NCBI RefSeq assembly: GCF_019703515.2
Contig: NC_059385.1
Location: forward strand, 28,500,001-28,564,000
Length of the DNA stretch: 64,000 bases
Direction: 5' to 3'
Source: Myxocyprinus asiaticus
Taxonomy: Eukaryota > Chordata > Actinopteri > Cypriniformes > Catostomidae
In this document: positions 35,470 through 46,282 of the stretch, piece after piece
Layout of the letters: each line of letters begins with the position of its first letter
How positions within the stretch are numbered: position 1 is the stretch's first letter
Program-made: the position numbers and the translations under genes
Notes under the pieces: generated by a model
What the model saw: only the letters and a program-made list of their open reading frames with translations
Told to the model about the DNA's origin: nothing
Databases searched by the model: none

Positions 35470-37410
35470 ATTTTATTTATGATCAAATTTGTATTTGTAT
35501 TATTCCACCTGTTGTCATAGAGTAATTTTTAAGTCACTGCAAAAGGGGCCGGTGGAAGAAGTTGGAGAGATTAAAATGTATTTGGTATGATTTTTTATTT
35601 TTTATTTTTCTTATTTTTTTGACAACTTTGTTATTTTGATTATATTTTCGTTTTGTTAGAAGTGTAATTTGAATTTTGATTTTTTTTGTGCTTCAGTAAA
35701 TGAATTTATTTGTTAAAAATCAAAATCGACAGGTAGAAGTGAAGTGCATGCCGATACAATAACTGTTAAAACTAGCCATGATTTGTGTGTCAGTAGATGA
35801 AAATTATTAATAATACTTACATTCTCTGTAATTTAATGGAGTGTAAATACAATTCCCTATGAGAATCACATTTTCCATGCATGTAAAAGAAGCGTGACCA
35901 GGGGCACAGATTCCTTGAGTGTGCCACTGTAGAAATATGCCTGACATTCAACAAGGACACATTTAATGCACAAAAGATGGTAAGTCCATATTTCTATTCT
36001 TCAAATTCATTGCATACTGTCCATTTACACTACCAACTTCATATGAATGCGCTTTCTTTGTTAGATGCAGATGGCGCAATAATCAGAGGAGAACCTCAGA
36101 ATTAAACTGCTCTTGACCCGGCCCCTTAGCACTTTTCAAGCACAATTTCGCCAAACCCACTTGCGCCTAGAAATCCCAAAACATCATGGCCATGCCCATT
36201 GACTTTGCATGTATGACTTTTGGCATTGTGCTTAGCGCTAGTGCTCTAAAAATAGGGCCCATCCAGTGAGAAATGCTAATATATGCTAACAATGGCAGTA
36301 ATGCCGGTGTCATTTCTGAAATTGCATTGCCATAGTTTGTCCAATAGTAGTTCTGCAAAGCCCCTTGTTTTAATTACTTTTTATTCCAATCATTATGATA
36401 AACATTAAAAGATTAGTTGCCCACTTCATTATGAATGATTTTCACAATATGAAACATGTTGTTAGTACACATCCTTTTGCAAATTTTCACCAAAGTTTTC
36501 AGTTACACCAAAGGGCACTTCCTTGTATTAGATGATTTCTAAAAGTAGTGCATAAATTGCTTTCACTAAAGATGTGTTGTGACTTACCCCAAAAATAACA
36601 TTCTTACAACATCTTATTCATGATTACTCATGGAGTCTAATCATGAGCTAAGCACTTGAGCAACTATTTGAGACACCGTCCTGAAACCATAATACCAGAC
36701 AGGAATTGTATCTTCTAAACTATTTCCACCCTGGGTATGAACTGATACAGACTACATAGGTGGTACACTATTACTAACTGCCAAAAAGTTAATATTGTAA
36801 CATCTATGGTTTCTACCCATTCTTTCAGGTTCTACAGTATATATGAAATCATTTAAATATCAATCAAATTTGTTATTGCTAAATTTCTGTTTCTTGGCAA
36901 GTGATTTTGTAGACTTGTTATACCTGTAGTTTTGTCAATGCACAGTGACACAGTGGAACTCCGACCTGCTTTTGAAGAAGTCAGCACAGTCCATGAAACA
37001 GGAAGTATGGTTCTCTAGTCATGGTGGAAAATGAGGGTGGAAATCAAAATACAGTAGACTGTATAACATCCCAACACACACTAAACCAGAGACATGTGGG
37101 ATGAGTGAAAACAAAGGCTGCACGAAAGACATGTGCCCTGTCACGTTTTTCTGGCTGAAACAGGACAATTTACTGCAAAACTGTTGGTTTTCGTAAATTT
37201 ATGGAGCTCTGATTGCAGTTATGTTACAAAAACTGATCACTGATACAACAATAAATATGATAAAGTGTAAAAACACAATACTTTTGTTGGTTGTTGATAG
37301 AATAGATCACAGAACAGAAACTTTTAAGTGAAACACTGAAAATTATACAATTAGATATGTTATTCAATAATTTATTTATTAATCATTATCTATACAATTA
37401 AAAAAGAAAG
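35470..37410. other. No gene seen
   Basis: AT-rich. Around 36115-36262 a segment ending GTGCTCTAAAAATAGGGCCC looks like the end of a further fish DNA element, but no partner end was found. Confidence 0.4.
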
Positions 37411-37413
37411 ATC

Positions 37414-38390
37414 GGTCCCACTTTAGTTTAGGTGTCTTTAACTACTGTGTAAATAAGCATTTGATACAATGTACTTATTATGTACTTACTTGTTTTTGCA
37501 TTGTACTTACATTTAGAGTACCTGAATTTAATGAGTCAAGTCATTTATATTTGTATAGCACTTTCCACAACACACATCGTTTCAAAGCAGCTTTACAGAA
37601 AATCATGCTGTAACAGAAAATGAAACTAATATCTATAAAGTCTTAGAATCATCATTGTGCAGTTTGATAAAAAAATTAAATAAAATTTGTTAATTGTGTC
37701 TAAAAATAAGTAATTAGATAAGTAAATAATAATTGCATCTAGAACCCTAGTGAGCAAGCCAAAGGATACTGTGGCAAGGAACACAAAACTCCATAAGATA
37801 TTGGTTAATGGAGAAAAATAACCTTGTTGGAGAACAAGGCTCACTGTGGGGCCAGTTCCCCTCTGGCTAAACAGCATGAATATAATGCCAATATTAGTTG
37901 TTTTTTTTTTAAGTGTAGTGCAAGTCATGGTTTAAAATGAGAAAACTAAGTAAGTGTTAAGGGCCAGTGTTTAAACAACAAGATTTTGTAAGAACTGTAA
38001 GATTAATGAGTAATGTCTTTGAAGTCCATCCTGGATTAAATGCAGAAGTTCACATAGATACATTGTCCTTTGTTAGTTGGCTGATGTAGGCTTTTGTTGT
38101 CAATTAATTGATAGTCTATGTATTCCATTTTAAGAGTGTAGTCCATAATGACATTTGTAGTTACACTTTTAGCCTTAACCTTAAACCTAACCCAACCATT
38201 ACCCTAAAATCTAACTCTAACCCCTAAACCTACCCCTACTCCTAAACCTACCTGTGCTTCAACCTCAGTAGCAACAAATGTGAATCAATGAGAATTTTGC
38301 AGAACAGCATGTAGTTACACAGTAAATACATTGTATTGTATGTATTTTAATATTAGCACATAGTAAAGACACCTAATATCAAGTGTGACC
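37414..38390. mobile_element. Terminal-inverted-repeat DNA element with a LINE tail inside
   Basis: The left end GGTCCCACTTTAGTTTAGGT and inverted right end GGTCACACTTGATATTAGGT match, as do the following GTCTTTA-ACTA-TGTG and ACAATGTA stretches. Between about 37533 and 37930 lies an inverted LINE 3' tail (GTCAAGTCATTTATATTTGT, TTTCAAAGCAGCTTTACAG). 38165-38250 is a degenerate CCTAAACCTA run. No transposase. Confidence 0.65.
37533..37930 (-). repeat. LINE 3'-tail fragment (reverse)
   Basis: The inverse reads CTGTAAAGCTGCTTTGAAA...TATACAAATATAAATGACTT, the same tail as at 58012-58075 on the + strand. The inner limit is approximate. Confidence 0.55.
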
Positions 38391-39780
38391 AACATATTTA
38401 TATTTATTTAGCACAAATAAATACACAACCTTTATCCATAAACATAATATCAAAATTGTCCCTGTTAAACTTCTTAATACATGTTCCTGGCCTTATTGTG
38501 AACAATTCATCAAAGCATATCATTCCAAGGAAAAATGTTTGCCTTTGTAATCTTTCAAAAATGTATAAACTTGCTCCACTCTGTCAAATAGAGAACACTT
38601 CTGTGATACAATCAATTTCCAGTGCAGAAAATCAAGTTGCAATCTTAATTTTTTTTCATGTTCAATATTGTTTTACTCTGAAAAATGTCACATTACAGAA
38701 TGAAAATGGATTGTGAAAACTGTTTCAAGCTGATTTTAAATGTTCAATCCAAAAAGTTAAAAGGCATGAAAAAACAATCCCTTTTTAATCTAATAAACTG
38801 TTGTTCAAAGGCCTGTCCCAGTTTTTGCAGTCAAACAGAGTCAAGTTGTTTTGTTGATGGACGAGAGGTTCCTTTGTTTTAAGAAGTTTCCACAAGATTA
38901 ATTTTATTATTTTGTTACTGTTGGATCTCGACAGTAAAAACGTTTGGGTTTTTTTAATGTTCAAACTGCATCTAAAGTGGGAAAGGCAAGTATATAACAT
39001 ATTTTCCCCATTCCATGTCCCAAACAATGTTATATAATTTACAGAAACAACTACAAATTATATTAAATGTGTGTACATGTTCACACACATTTGGTGAAGG
39101 ATTCAAGATGCAATGTATATTATCTTAAATCTAAGCTGCATGCCCATTACCACATATGTCTTTATATTCGTTTTCCATACTATAGATGAAAACGCTATTG
39201 GGACATACCAAGTGTAGGCGATTCTGTTTCAGACAAATTACCCTCATTTACAGTGGTACTGTATAGTCAATGCAGTTTCACAGTCTGCTATCCTCAAATT
39301 TCAAAAAGATGTAGCTGTTATATAACTTCCTGTTTATGTTTTCACATCACCTCCTAGGTTGGCAAAACTCAGAATCTTTCCAAGAATTCCCCAAAAATGT
39401 AATGCCTAAATTGATCCAGACAGAATTTTATGTCTGAGTTCCCCTGACAGGAAGCTGAGCATGTATTTCACATGTCTGCTGAACCTATGGGTTAAGAACC
39501 TACCACTTAAACCTACACACTTGGCAGTTAACATATGATGCCAATTTTTTTATAACTCTTACATATGGAAATACATTACCTGACATATATATATATACTG
39601 TAGCTTACGACTATATACAGGGATGGATCATGGCAAGGCCCCTGGGCACCACAACAAGGGCCGATATGGCTAAAAAAAGAAAAGGAAGTTAGGATAACAT
39701 CAGGTGACAAAAGAGGCCCCTAGGGGTCAACATGGTCACACAGCAACTTAAAATGTTCTGCAAACATCCTCCAAGGCATC
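38391..39780. other. No gene seen
   Basis: AT-rich; short open frames only, none with a recognisable domain. Confidence 0.5.
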
Positions 39781-39784
39781 CTTC

Positions 39785-40135
39785 TGGGTCCACAGAAACC
39801 AGGAAGTAATCCCGTCCAGAAAATCAATGACGAGCATGCTTCGAAGGTTTCATTTTCCCTCCAAAAATAAATTGTTACTCCACTGACGGTTAGGTTTATG
39901 GTTGGGATTTTGGGTTAGGCAGGGGTTCAATTGGGGAGGAATGGTATGAAACGGCATTCTGGCACTTCAGATTCAAAACCGATTCAGGACATTTCACCTG
40001 GAAACTGGAGCTCACATGTGCCCTTTCTGAACATCACTTCCAGCCACTGAGAGCAGTGGTTCGAATTCTGGTAAGCACAGACCAAGTTCAGTTGAAAAAC
40101 TTTTGACCTACAGAATTCATAGTGAGATCAGTCTG
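39785..40135 (+). repeat. Interspersed repeat family A, copy 3
   Basis: CCAGGAAGTAATCC, ACTCCACTGACGGTTAGGTT, GGCATTCTGGCAC, CCAGCCACTGAGAGCAGTGG then TTCGAATT, CTTTTGACCTACAG and GTGAGATCAGTC occur in the family order (see 13545-13925). Confidence 0.7.
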
Positions 40136-40232
40136 AAGTGGTCAGCTAATGCTGTCTGCGTCAAGCAGCCCAGGAGCTCGGAATCTGAATGCTCTGGGTA
40201 ACCGGGGGCTGTAGTGATCAGCTCACGCTGTA

Positions 40233-41028
40233 TAACCTGATCAGCCACAACATTAAAACCACCTGCCTAATATTATGTAGGTCCCCCTTGTGCTGGCAAA
40301 ACAGTGCCATTCTAAGATGCTATTCTTCTCAACACAATTGTACAGAGTGGTTATCTGAGTTACCATACACTTTGTCGGTTCTAACCAGTCTGGCCATTGT
40401 CTGTTGTCCTCTCTCATCAACAAGGCATTTCCGTCCACAGAACTGCCGCTCACTGGATGTTTCTTGTTTTTGGCACCATTCTGAGTAAATTCTAGAGGCT
40501 GTTGTGTGTGAAAATCCCAGGAGATCAGCAGTTACAGAAATACTCAAACCAGCCCGTCTGGCACAAAATAATCATCCATGCGATTATCTAATCAGCCAAT
40601 TGTGTGGCAGCAGTGCAGTGCATAAAATAATTCAGATGCATGTCAGGAGCTTCAGTTAAGAAAAAAATTTGATTTCAGTGATTTGGATCATGGCATGATT
40701 GTTGGTGCCAGATGGGCTGGTTTGGGTATTTCTGCAACTGCTCCTGGGATTTTCACAAACAACAGTCTCTAGAATTTACTCAGAATGATGCCAAAAACAA
40801 AAAACATCCAGTGAGCAGCAGTTCTGTGGACGGAAATGCCATGTTGATGAGAGAGGTCAACAGAGAATGGCCAGACTGGTTTGAACTGACAAAGACTACT
40901 GTAACTCAGATTACCGCTCTGTACAACTGTGGTGAGAAGAATAGCATCTCAGAATGCTATTCTGAGATGCGGGTTGGTGCATTTTTGGTGGCATAAGGGT
41001 GTTGTTTTAATGTTGTGGCTGACAGGTG
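40233..41028. mobile_element. Palindromic Tc1-like derivative (about 0.8 kb)
   Basis: Ends TAACCTGATCAGCCACAACA and, inverted, CACCTGTCAGCCACAACATT, with TA outside. Both halves encode the same N-terminal piece of a Tc1-like transposase, facing away from each other: SVTADLLGFSHTTASRIYSE on the reverse strand (40547-40329), and on the + strand (40712-40996) a decayed version in which NGNAMLMREV-like sequence and TKTTVTQITALYN can be aligned. The catalytic half is absent. Confidence 0.7.
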
Positions 41029-41029
41029 T

Positions 41030-42210
41030 ATGACAAGGGACTAGGGTCCCTAGTGGTCAGCTCACACTGCGCTGAGGGCCCTAGAGTTCACCTTCCTGAA
41101 CTCTTGGGTTCCAGTGGTCTATAATCCAGCCCTGACTTTATCTGCATTACAGGCCATATTTTCCCACATTGAGTGGCTTATGCAGATATTCCATTGCCTT
41201 AACCATAAAATGTTTGCAGGTCTTGATCACGTTATTCTCCTGTTGTAAAATAGTGTAATCTAGACCACATCTGTTATTGGTTACCATTTATTAATGGCCG
41301 TATATAGTTTTAACAATACAGAAGATGATAGTTTAATCCAGCAGTCCTTTGAAAAGCATGCCTGAGTATGCATAATTCATATAGGTAATGTACTCCTACA
41401 AAATATTTCCAAAAAGATTGACCTCAGAGATTAATGGTTTGGGGCTTGTTTAATGGTGCTCAAGTTGGAACTCCAAGGGTTTAAGTCTTGTAAAGGGTGA
41501 CATCAACTTCATAAAGTACTGTTGTGGATCAGGGCTGAATTAAAGCAATGTGGCATTTCTTTACTTAATTTCCACAGCCACCGAACCGCAGTACAGAAGC
41601 AAAGACTGAACTGATTAGAAATAAGTTTTACTGCATGCTTCACTGAGTTCATTGTGGAAAGATGATCACCACACGCAGACTTTGCGGTAACATTGAAATG
41701 TCACTGGACAGCCATAATTCTTTGTCTGTCTTGGAGTCACATGTAGCATCCCTATTGTAAGCAAGTAACTTGTAATGGCTTTCTCAGTTCAAGCAGTGAT
41801 ACATTTGGTACAACATGTTTTCTAATACTAACCTTGATTCTTGATAAAGGGCCGTTTACACTGACATCAATTTGTAGCAACAAAGCAACCAAGAGTCATT
41901 CAATTTCAATGAGAATTGGCAATTTATGGTGACAAGTTGAGTGGAATATAATTTTATGCAAATTAATGCAGACCACATTTATGAGCTTTGTCATGCACTC
42001 AATCAACAGCTACCAACATGATCACACATGAAATTGACAATGCTGCTTCTGAATGTTCATGTTACCCTGAAATCAACCCCATACTGCTCAACTACTGACA
42101 AGTGCCATCCGTTGTCTCCTGAATTACTGAAAAGCGTGTGCAACAGACATCATTTTGCATCAGTTCAAACAGGTTCACCTTTCCCTGTGACGTTACTGAT
42201 AGTGTGTTTA
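41030..42210. other. No gene seen
   Basis: A short GTGGTCAGCTCACACTG motif at 41055 also occurs at 40137 and 40212, just left of the palindromic element, so that element may have inserted into a small local tandem repeat. Otherwise nothing recognisable. Confidence 0.4.
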
Positions 42211-42214
42211 ACAT

Positions 42215-42560
42215 GCAATCTTTGAGGTGTGGGTTCTGATCCCATGAAAACCAATAAGTAATTGTGTTCGCTCCGACACACTGGTTCTTTTTTTTAATGT
42301 ATTGCTTTTTTAAAATGACTCCATTGACAGCTAGGTTTGGGTTGGGGTTTGGGTGAGGAAGTAGGATTAATATATGCATTCCGGATGACTGTATTATACC
42401 ATTTACAATTAAACACAACTCCCATTTACTGACACCCAGTGGACATTTCAACTCTACAACACTTCCTGCTTCAGCCACAGGAGGCAGTGGTTTCGAATGT
42501 CGGTAAACAAAGATACATTTCAGCAGCACAACTTTTGACCTCTTGTCGCTGCAGTGTGAC
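42215..42560 (+). repeat. Interspersed repeat family A, copy 4
   Basis: Landmarks ATAAGTAATTGTG, ACTCCATTGACAGCTAGGTT then TGGGTTGGGG, GCATTCCGGATGACTGTATT, CAGGAGGCAGTGGTTTCGAA then TGTCGGTAA, and CTTTTGACCTCTTGTCGCTG follow the family order. Confidence 0.7.
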
Positions 42561-42849
42561 TAGACTGGAGTTACACTGTGACAAAGCTACAAATGATGAA
42601 CGTCTTTCCATGTTAATGAAATGAGCACCAACACATTTTGTTTGTTTGGTTGCCCTGCCCACAATGAAGTCTCATTGCTCGAACAAGTATTTTTCACATT
42701 TCTGTTTATTAAACAACAAATATCTTCTGATTGTCATGTCATGCAGCATTTTTGCTTTTATTTTGGACAGACAAATAACTTGTTGCTTGAAATTTGTCAC
42801 ATCATGGCTGGCTTGGTTTTGGTGTTGTGTGAAAAACACCTTATTTGAA

Positions 42850-42925
42850 AAGGCATGAATAATGACTTCAAAACGAATAATGCATTCTACTGAATGATAG
42901 AAAAAAAATATTTGTTAGAATACAA
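42850..42925 (+). repeat. Short fragment of the hAT-like element at 61.5 kb
   Basis: ATAATGACTTCAAAACGAAT, then AATGCATTC and AAAAAATATTTG, parallels 61546-61604. The stretch 42926-43364 holds nothing I recognise. Confidence 0.5.
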
Positions 42926-43364
42926 AGAGAATACAAATTACCTGCAAAGAAGCAACCCAGACTGTTGTGTAGGGCTGGGATATTATTGTGATGATTTTGC
43001 TAAAGAAACAGCCTACATGGTCTGTGTGTGCTTCAGAGTGAATGGATGACATCCTGTTCTGTTCACACACGGGGTTCATGGATAGGGGTTTGTGTGCATT
43101 GTGAAAGCAAAGTACTGAAGGTTCACACATTCCCAAAATTACAAAGAGTTGTTACCACTAAAAGCTATTATACAAATAAAAAAAATGACACAGTATCACA
43201 GAAAATGAGATAACAGGGCTTAGGCTAAAACAAATGACATTAAAATGCATTTTATTACTGTGCAGTTGTATATTTGTGCATATAAATGAAATTCAATCAG
43301 TGAAAAAAAAAACTGTGGAAAACATGTCTTCACTATTTTTTACATGCATTAACCATTTTTAATA

Positions 43365-44567
43365 CATTGGCAGCCAAAAGTTTGGAATAATGTACAGATT
43401 TTGCTGTTTTGGAAGGAAATTGGTACTTTAATTCACCAAAGTGGCATTCAATTGATCAAAAAGTATAGACAGGACATTACTGATGTAAAAACAGCACCAT
43501 CACTATTTGAAAAAAGTCATTTTTGATCAAATCTAAACAGGCCCCATTTCCAGCAGCCATCACTCCAAAAACTTATCCTTGAGTAATCATGCTAAATTAT
43601 CAATATCAGGAAGATAAGACCCTTCCTTTCTGAACATGCCACACAACTGCTTGTCCAGTCACTTGTCATAACTAGACTGGACTACTGTAACGCTCTTGTT
43701 GCAGGCCTCCCTGCATGTGCAATTAGACCCCTGCAAATGATCCAGAATGCAGCAGCACGTCTGGTCTTTAATGAACCAAAGAGAGCACATGTTACACCAC
43801 TCCTTGTCTCTCTCCACTGGCTGCCGGTTGATGCACGTATCAAATTCAAGGCTCTGATGCTGGCATATAGAACAGTCACTGGGTCTGCTCCAGCATACCT
43901 AAAATTATTTATGCAGAGCTACGCGCCCACTAGAAGCTTGCGGTCAGCTAAGGAATGTTGCCTTGTTGTACCAACACAAAGAGGCACCAAAACACTTTCC
44001 CGGACTTTCAGCTTCATCGTACCACGTTGGTGGAACAACCTTCCCAACTCCATCCGTGAAGCTCTCTGTCTTCAAAAAACGACTAAAAACACATCTTTTC
44101 CATGAGCACTTAACCAGTCATTAAAAAAAAAAAAAATTCCTGTTGCACTTTATTCTGTTTTGAATACTATTATGGTGCTAGTGAAACTTTGTAATACAGC
44201 ACTTTTCATACCACTGTCTCCTTAAGATGATTCGCTTATGTTTTCCTCTTTTGTAAGTTGCTTTGGATAAAAGTGTCTGCCAAATGAATAAATGTAAATG
44301 TAAATTGCTAATTTGGTACTAGAAAATCACTTGCCATTATATGAAACACAGCTGAAAGCTATTTGGTTCATTAAATGAAGCTTAACATTGTCTTTGTGTC
44401 TTTGAGTTGCCACATTATGCAATAGACTGGCATGTCTTAAGGGATGATATTAGGCCAAAAATGGCAAAAAAGAAACATTTTCTCACGAAACTTGTCAGTC
44501 AATCATTCTTTTGAGGAATGAAGGCTATTCAGTGCTTGAAATTGCCAGATTTCATACAAAGGTGCAC
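43365..44567 (+). mobile_element. Tc1/mariner-like element, 5' part, interrupted by a LINE
   Basis: Starts after TA with CATTGGCAGCCAAAAGTTTG. It is split at GCTAAATT (43598) and resumes with TGCTAATTTGGTAC at 44306. At 44461 it reaches the transposase start (ATGGCAAAAAAGAAAC), whose frame soon breaks. It is cut at about 44567 by the LTR element that follows; the 3' part was not found. Confidence 0.6.
43599..44301 (+). mobile_element. 5'-truncated L2-like LINE 3' end
   Basis: Encodes the C-terminal LINE region (RLDYCNALVAGLPA, LQMIQNAAARLVF, then LLVSLHWLPVDARIKFKALM, RWWNNLPNSIRE) and ends with the typical fish tail GGATAAAAGTGTCTGCCAAA then TGAATAAATGTAAATG. AAATT stands on both sides (43594-43598, 44302-44306), a likely target duplication. 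The RT domain itself is missing. Confidence 0.85.
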
Positions 44568-44707
44568 AGATAATTAAACAATAAACCAATGAAAACAAGA
44601 CACATGAACATGGAGGGAAAACAGGAATCACATGACTAGGGAACCAAGAACTAGAATTTTCAAAATAAAAGACATGAAATACAAGAATCAACAAAATACA
44701 CATGACA
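44568..44707 (-). repeat. Truncated 3' LTR
   Basis: Nearly identical to 46143-46282, with a few single-base changes. Near identity suggests a fairly recent insertion followed by loss of the LTR's far part. Confidence 0.8.
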
Positions 44708-45027
44708 TATCCCCCCACTAAGGGGTGGCTCCAGATGTCCCAATATATGAACAAAACACATAAAACATGGCATAAACTCAAAGTTCTGTAGGGAGCTGGG
44801 GGACTGAGGACCAAGGTGGAGCCGTAGGGAAGGAGGTCCCCGGTGGAGCTGATAGATCGGAGGGATGAGGCGCAGCCAGAGGATCGGAGAGCCAAGGCAG
44901 AGCCAGGTGACTGACAGACCAAGGAGGAGCCGGAGGGACGAGGGACCCCGGCAAAGCCGACAGGCTGAAGGACCACAGTGGAGCTGAGGGAACACAGAGT
45001 CGAGGGACCGACTGGCCAAGGCGGAGT

Positions 45028-45858
45028 TCAGGGCTCGGAGGATCCAGGCGGGGTCGGAGGGTTGAAAGTTCCCCTTGCCTGCTCAGGAGAACTAAGGGTG
45101 GGTACAAGGGTGGGAACCATCTCCAGGTCCGACTGCTCAGAGGTGGACGTGACGTGGCATGGAACAGGCTCAAGCGTGGCTGTGACGTGGCATGGAGCAG
45201 GCTCAGACGTGGCTGTGATGTGGCATGGAGCAGGCTCAGGCGTGGCTGTGACGTGGCATGGAGCAGGCTCAGGCGTGGCTGTGACGTGGCATGGAGCAGG
45301 CTCAGGCGTGGCTGTGACGTGGCATGGAGCAGGCTCAGGCGTGTCTGTGACGTGGCATGGAGCAGGCTCAGGCGTGGCTGTGACGTGGCATGGAGCAGGC
45401 TCAGGCGTTGCTGTGACGTGGCATGGAGCAGGCTCAGGCGTTGCAGAGACAAAAGATGCCGCTAGCTCAGCGACCATGACGAGAAACTCTGGCTTGGCGG
45501 CCATGACGTGAAACTCTGGCTTGGCGGCCATGACGTGAAACTCTGGCTTGGCGGCCATGACGTGGAATGCTGACTCGGCGGCCATGTCGTGGAACGCTGG
45601 CTCGGCATCCACCTCCCCCACAGTGAAAGTAGAACCAGTGATCTGCAGAGCAAGGTCGATATACTGAGCGAGGCTGAGGGAACTGTGACCACCAGGCATT
45701 AAATTGGAGATAGGCTCATTTAGTCCAAATCGGAAACAGTCTTTGTGGGCAACCTCACTGAAGTCCACCCGGCAGGCCAGAGCGCAGAAGTCCTCCCCAT
45801 AATCCTCCAGGGGACGATTCCCCTGACGTAGGCGGAGGAGCTGGATTGCTGGGTTCAT
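45028..45858 (-). CDS. Gag-like protein with 11-residue tandem repeats
   Basis: An open frame of 276 codons from the Met at 45858 (MNPAIQLLRLRQGNRPLEDY); an in-frame Met at 45966 lies in the LTR. Residues 1-90 have the retrotransposon gag pattern (LEDYGEDFCALACRV, CFRFGLNEPISNLMPG, LAQYIDLALQITGSTFTVGE). Then come four 9-residue units of the type PEFHVMAAK and nine 11-residue units of the type PEPAPCHVTAT, each with one Cys and one His. The end is Pro/Ser rich. No zinc knuckle or protease follows. The repeat might still bind metal or nucleic acid, but that is speculation. Confidence 0.6.
   Translation of the reverse strand: MNPAIQLLRLRQGNRPLEDYGEDFCALACRVDFSEVAHKDCFRFGLNEPISNLMPGGHSSLSLAQYIDLALQITGSTFTVGEVDAEPAFHDMAAESAFHVMAAKPEFHVMAAKPEFHVMAAKPEFLVMVAELAASFVSATPEPAPCHVTATPEPAPCHVTATPEPAPCHVTDTPEPAPCHVTATPEPAPCHVTATPEPAPCHVTATPEPAPCHITATSEPAPCHVTATLEPVPCHVTSTSEQSDLEMVPTLVPTLSSPEQARGTFNPPTPPGSSEP
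45144..45442 (-). repeat. 33-bp minisatellite inside the gag-like ORF (9 units)
   Basis: Unit GTGGCTGTGACGTGGCATGG followed by AGCAGGCTCAGGC on the + strand; central units are identical, outer ones drift. Because 33 is a multiple of 3, several frames on both strands stay open. Confidence 0.95.
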
Positions 45859-45937
45859 TGTTTGGTCAAGTGTTTCTGTAATGATGGGCTGCTGGCAATG
45901 ATGATGATGAAGGCGATGATGATGATAAGAACCCAAG

Positions 45938-46282
45938 TGCAATTTATTAATAAACGTGAAATCCAATAAACCCTAACATAAACATGAAACAAAAACAAAA
46001 CATGAACTTGACTTGACTTTAACATGGCATGACTATGAACCAACCTACATCAACAATTCTTGACAAAGGACAATGGAAAACATAAGGGTTTAAATACATG
46101 GACATGGGAGAACAAACCAATGAACAAACAGAACTCTAAACAAGATAATTAAACAATAAAAAAATGAAAACAAGACACATGAACATGGAGGGAAAACAGG
46201 AATCGCATGACTAGGGAACCAAGAACTAGAATTTTCAAAATAAAAGACATGAAATACAAGAATCAACAAAATACGCATGACA
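45938..46282 (-). repeat. 5' LTR of the gag-only element
   Basis: Starts TGTCATGCGTATTTTG at 46282. The inner end is uncertain: TTGCA near 45938 would give the usual CA end. It holds a TTTAAA promoter-like box near 46090. Confidence 0.6.

Larger units (their letters stand above)
44568..46282 (-). mobile_element. LTR element with gag-like ORF and no pol
   Basis: Reverse-strand order: 5' LTR (46282 to about 45938), gag-like frame, gap-free non-coding stretch, polypurine tract (AGTGGGGGGATA, 44720-44708), then a 3' LTR starting TGTCATGTGTATTTTG at 44707 and cut off at about 44568. The 139 bases of the 3' LTR match the start of the 5' LTR almost exactly. No protease, RT or integrase is present, so it must have been moved by another element's enzymes. 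Confidence 0.75.

Noticed and set aside
38165..38250. Interstitial telomere repeat
   Set aside because: The CCTAAACCTA units are irregular and lie inside a terminal-inverted-repeat element; similar runs occur in family A repeats.
42092..42529. 145-codon reverse open frame
   Set aside because: Overlies family A repeat copy 4; chance frame with low-complexity PNPNPN.
45144..45442. Regular repeats suggesting a CRISPR array
   Set aside because: The units are contiguous with no spacers and lie inside an open frame; this is a minisatellite in a eukaryotic genome.
44978..45511. Long + strand open frames (177 and 103 codons) over the minisatellite
   Set aside because: The 33-bp unit keeps several frames open on both strands. 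Only the reverse frame joins a gag-like domain in the LTR element's orientation.
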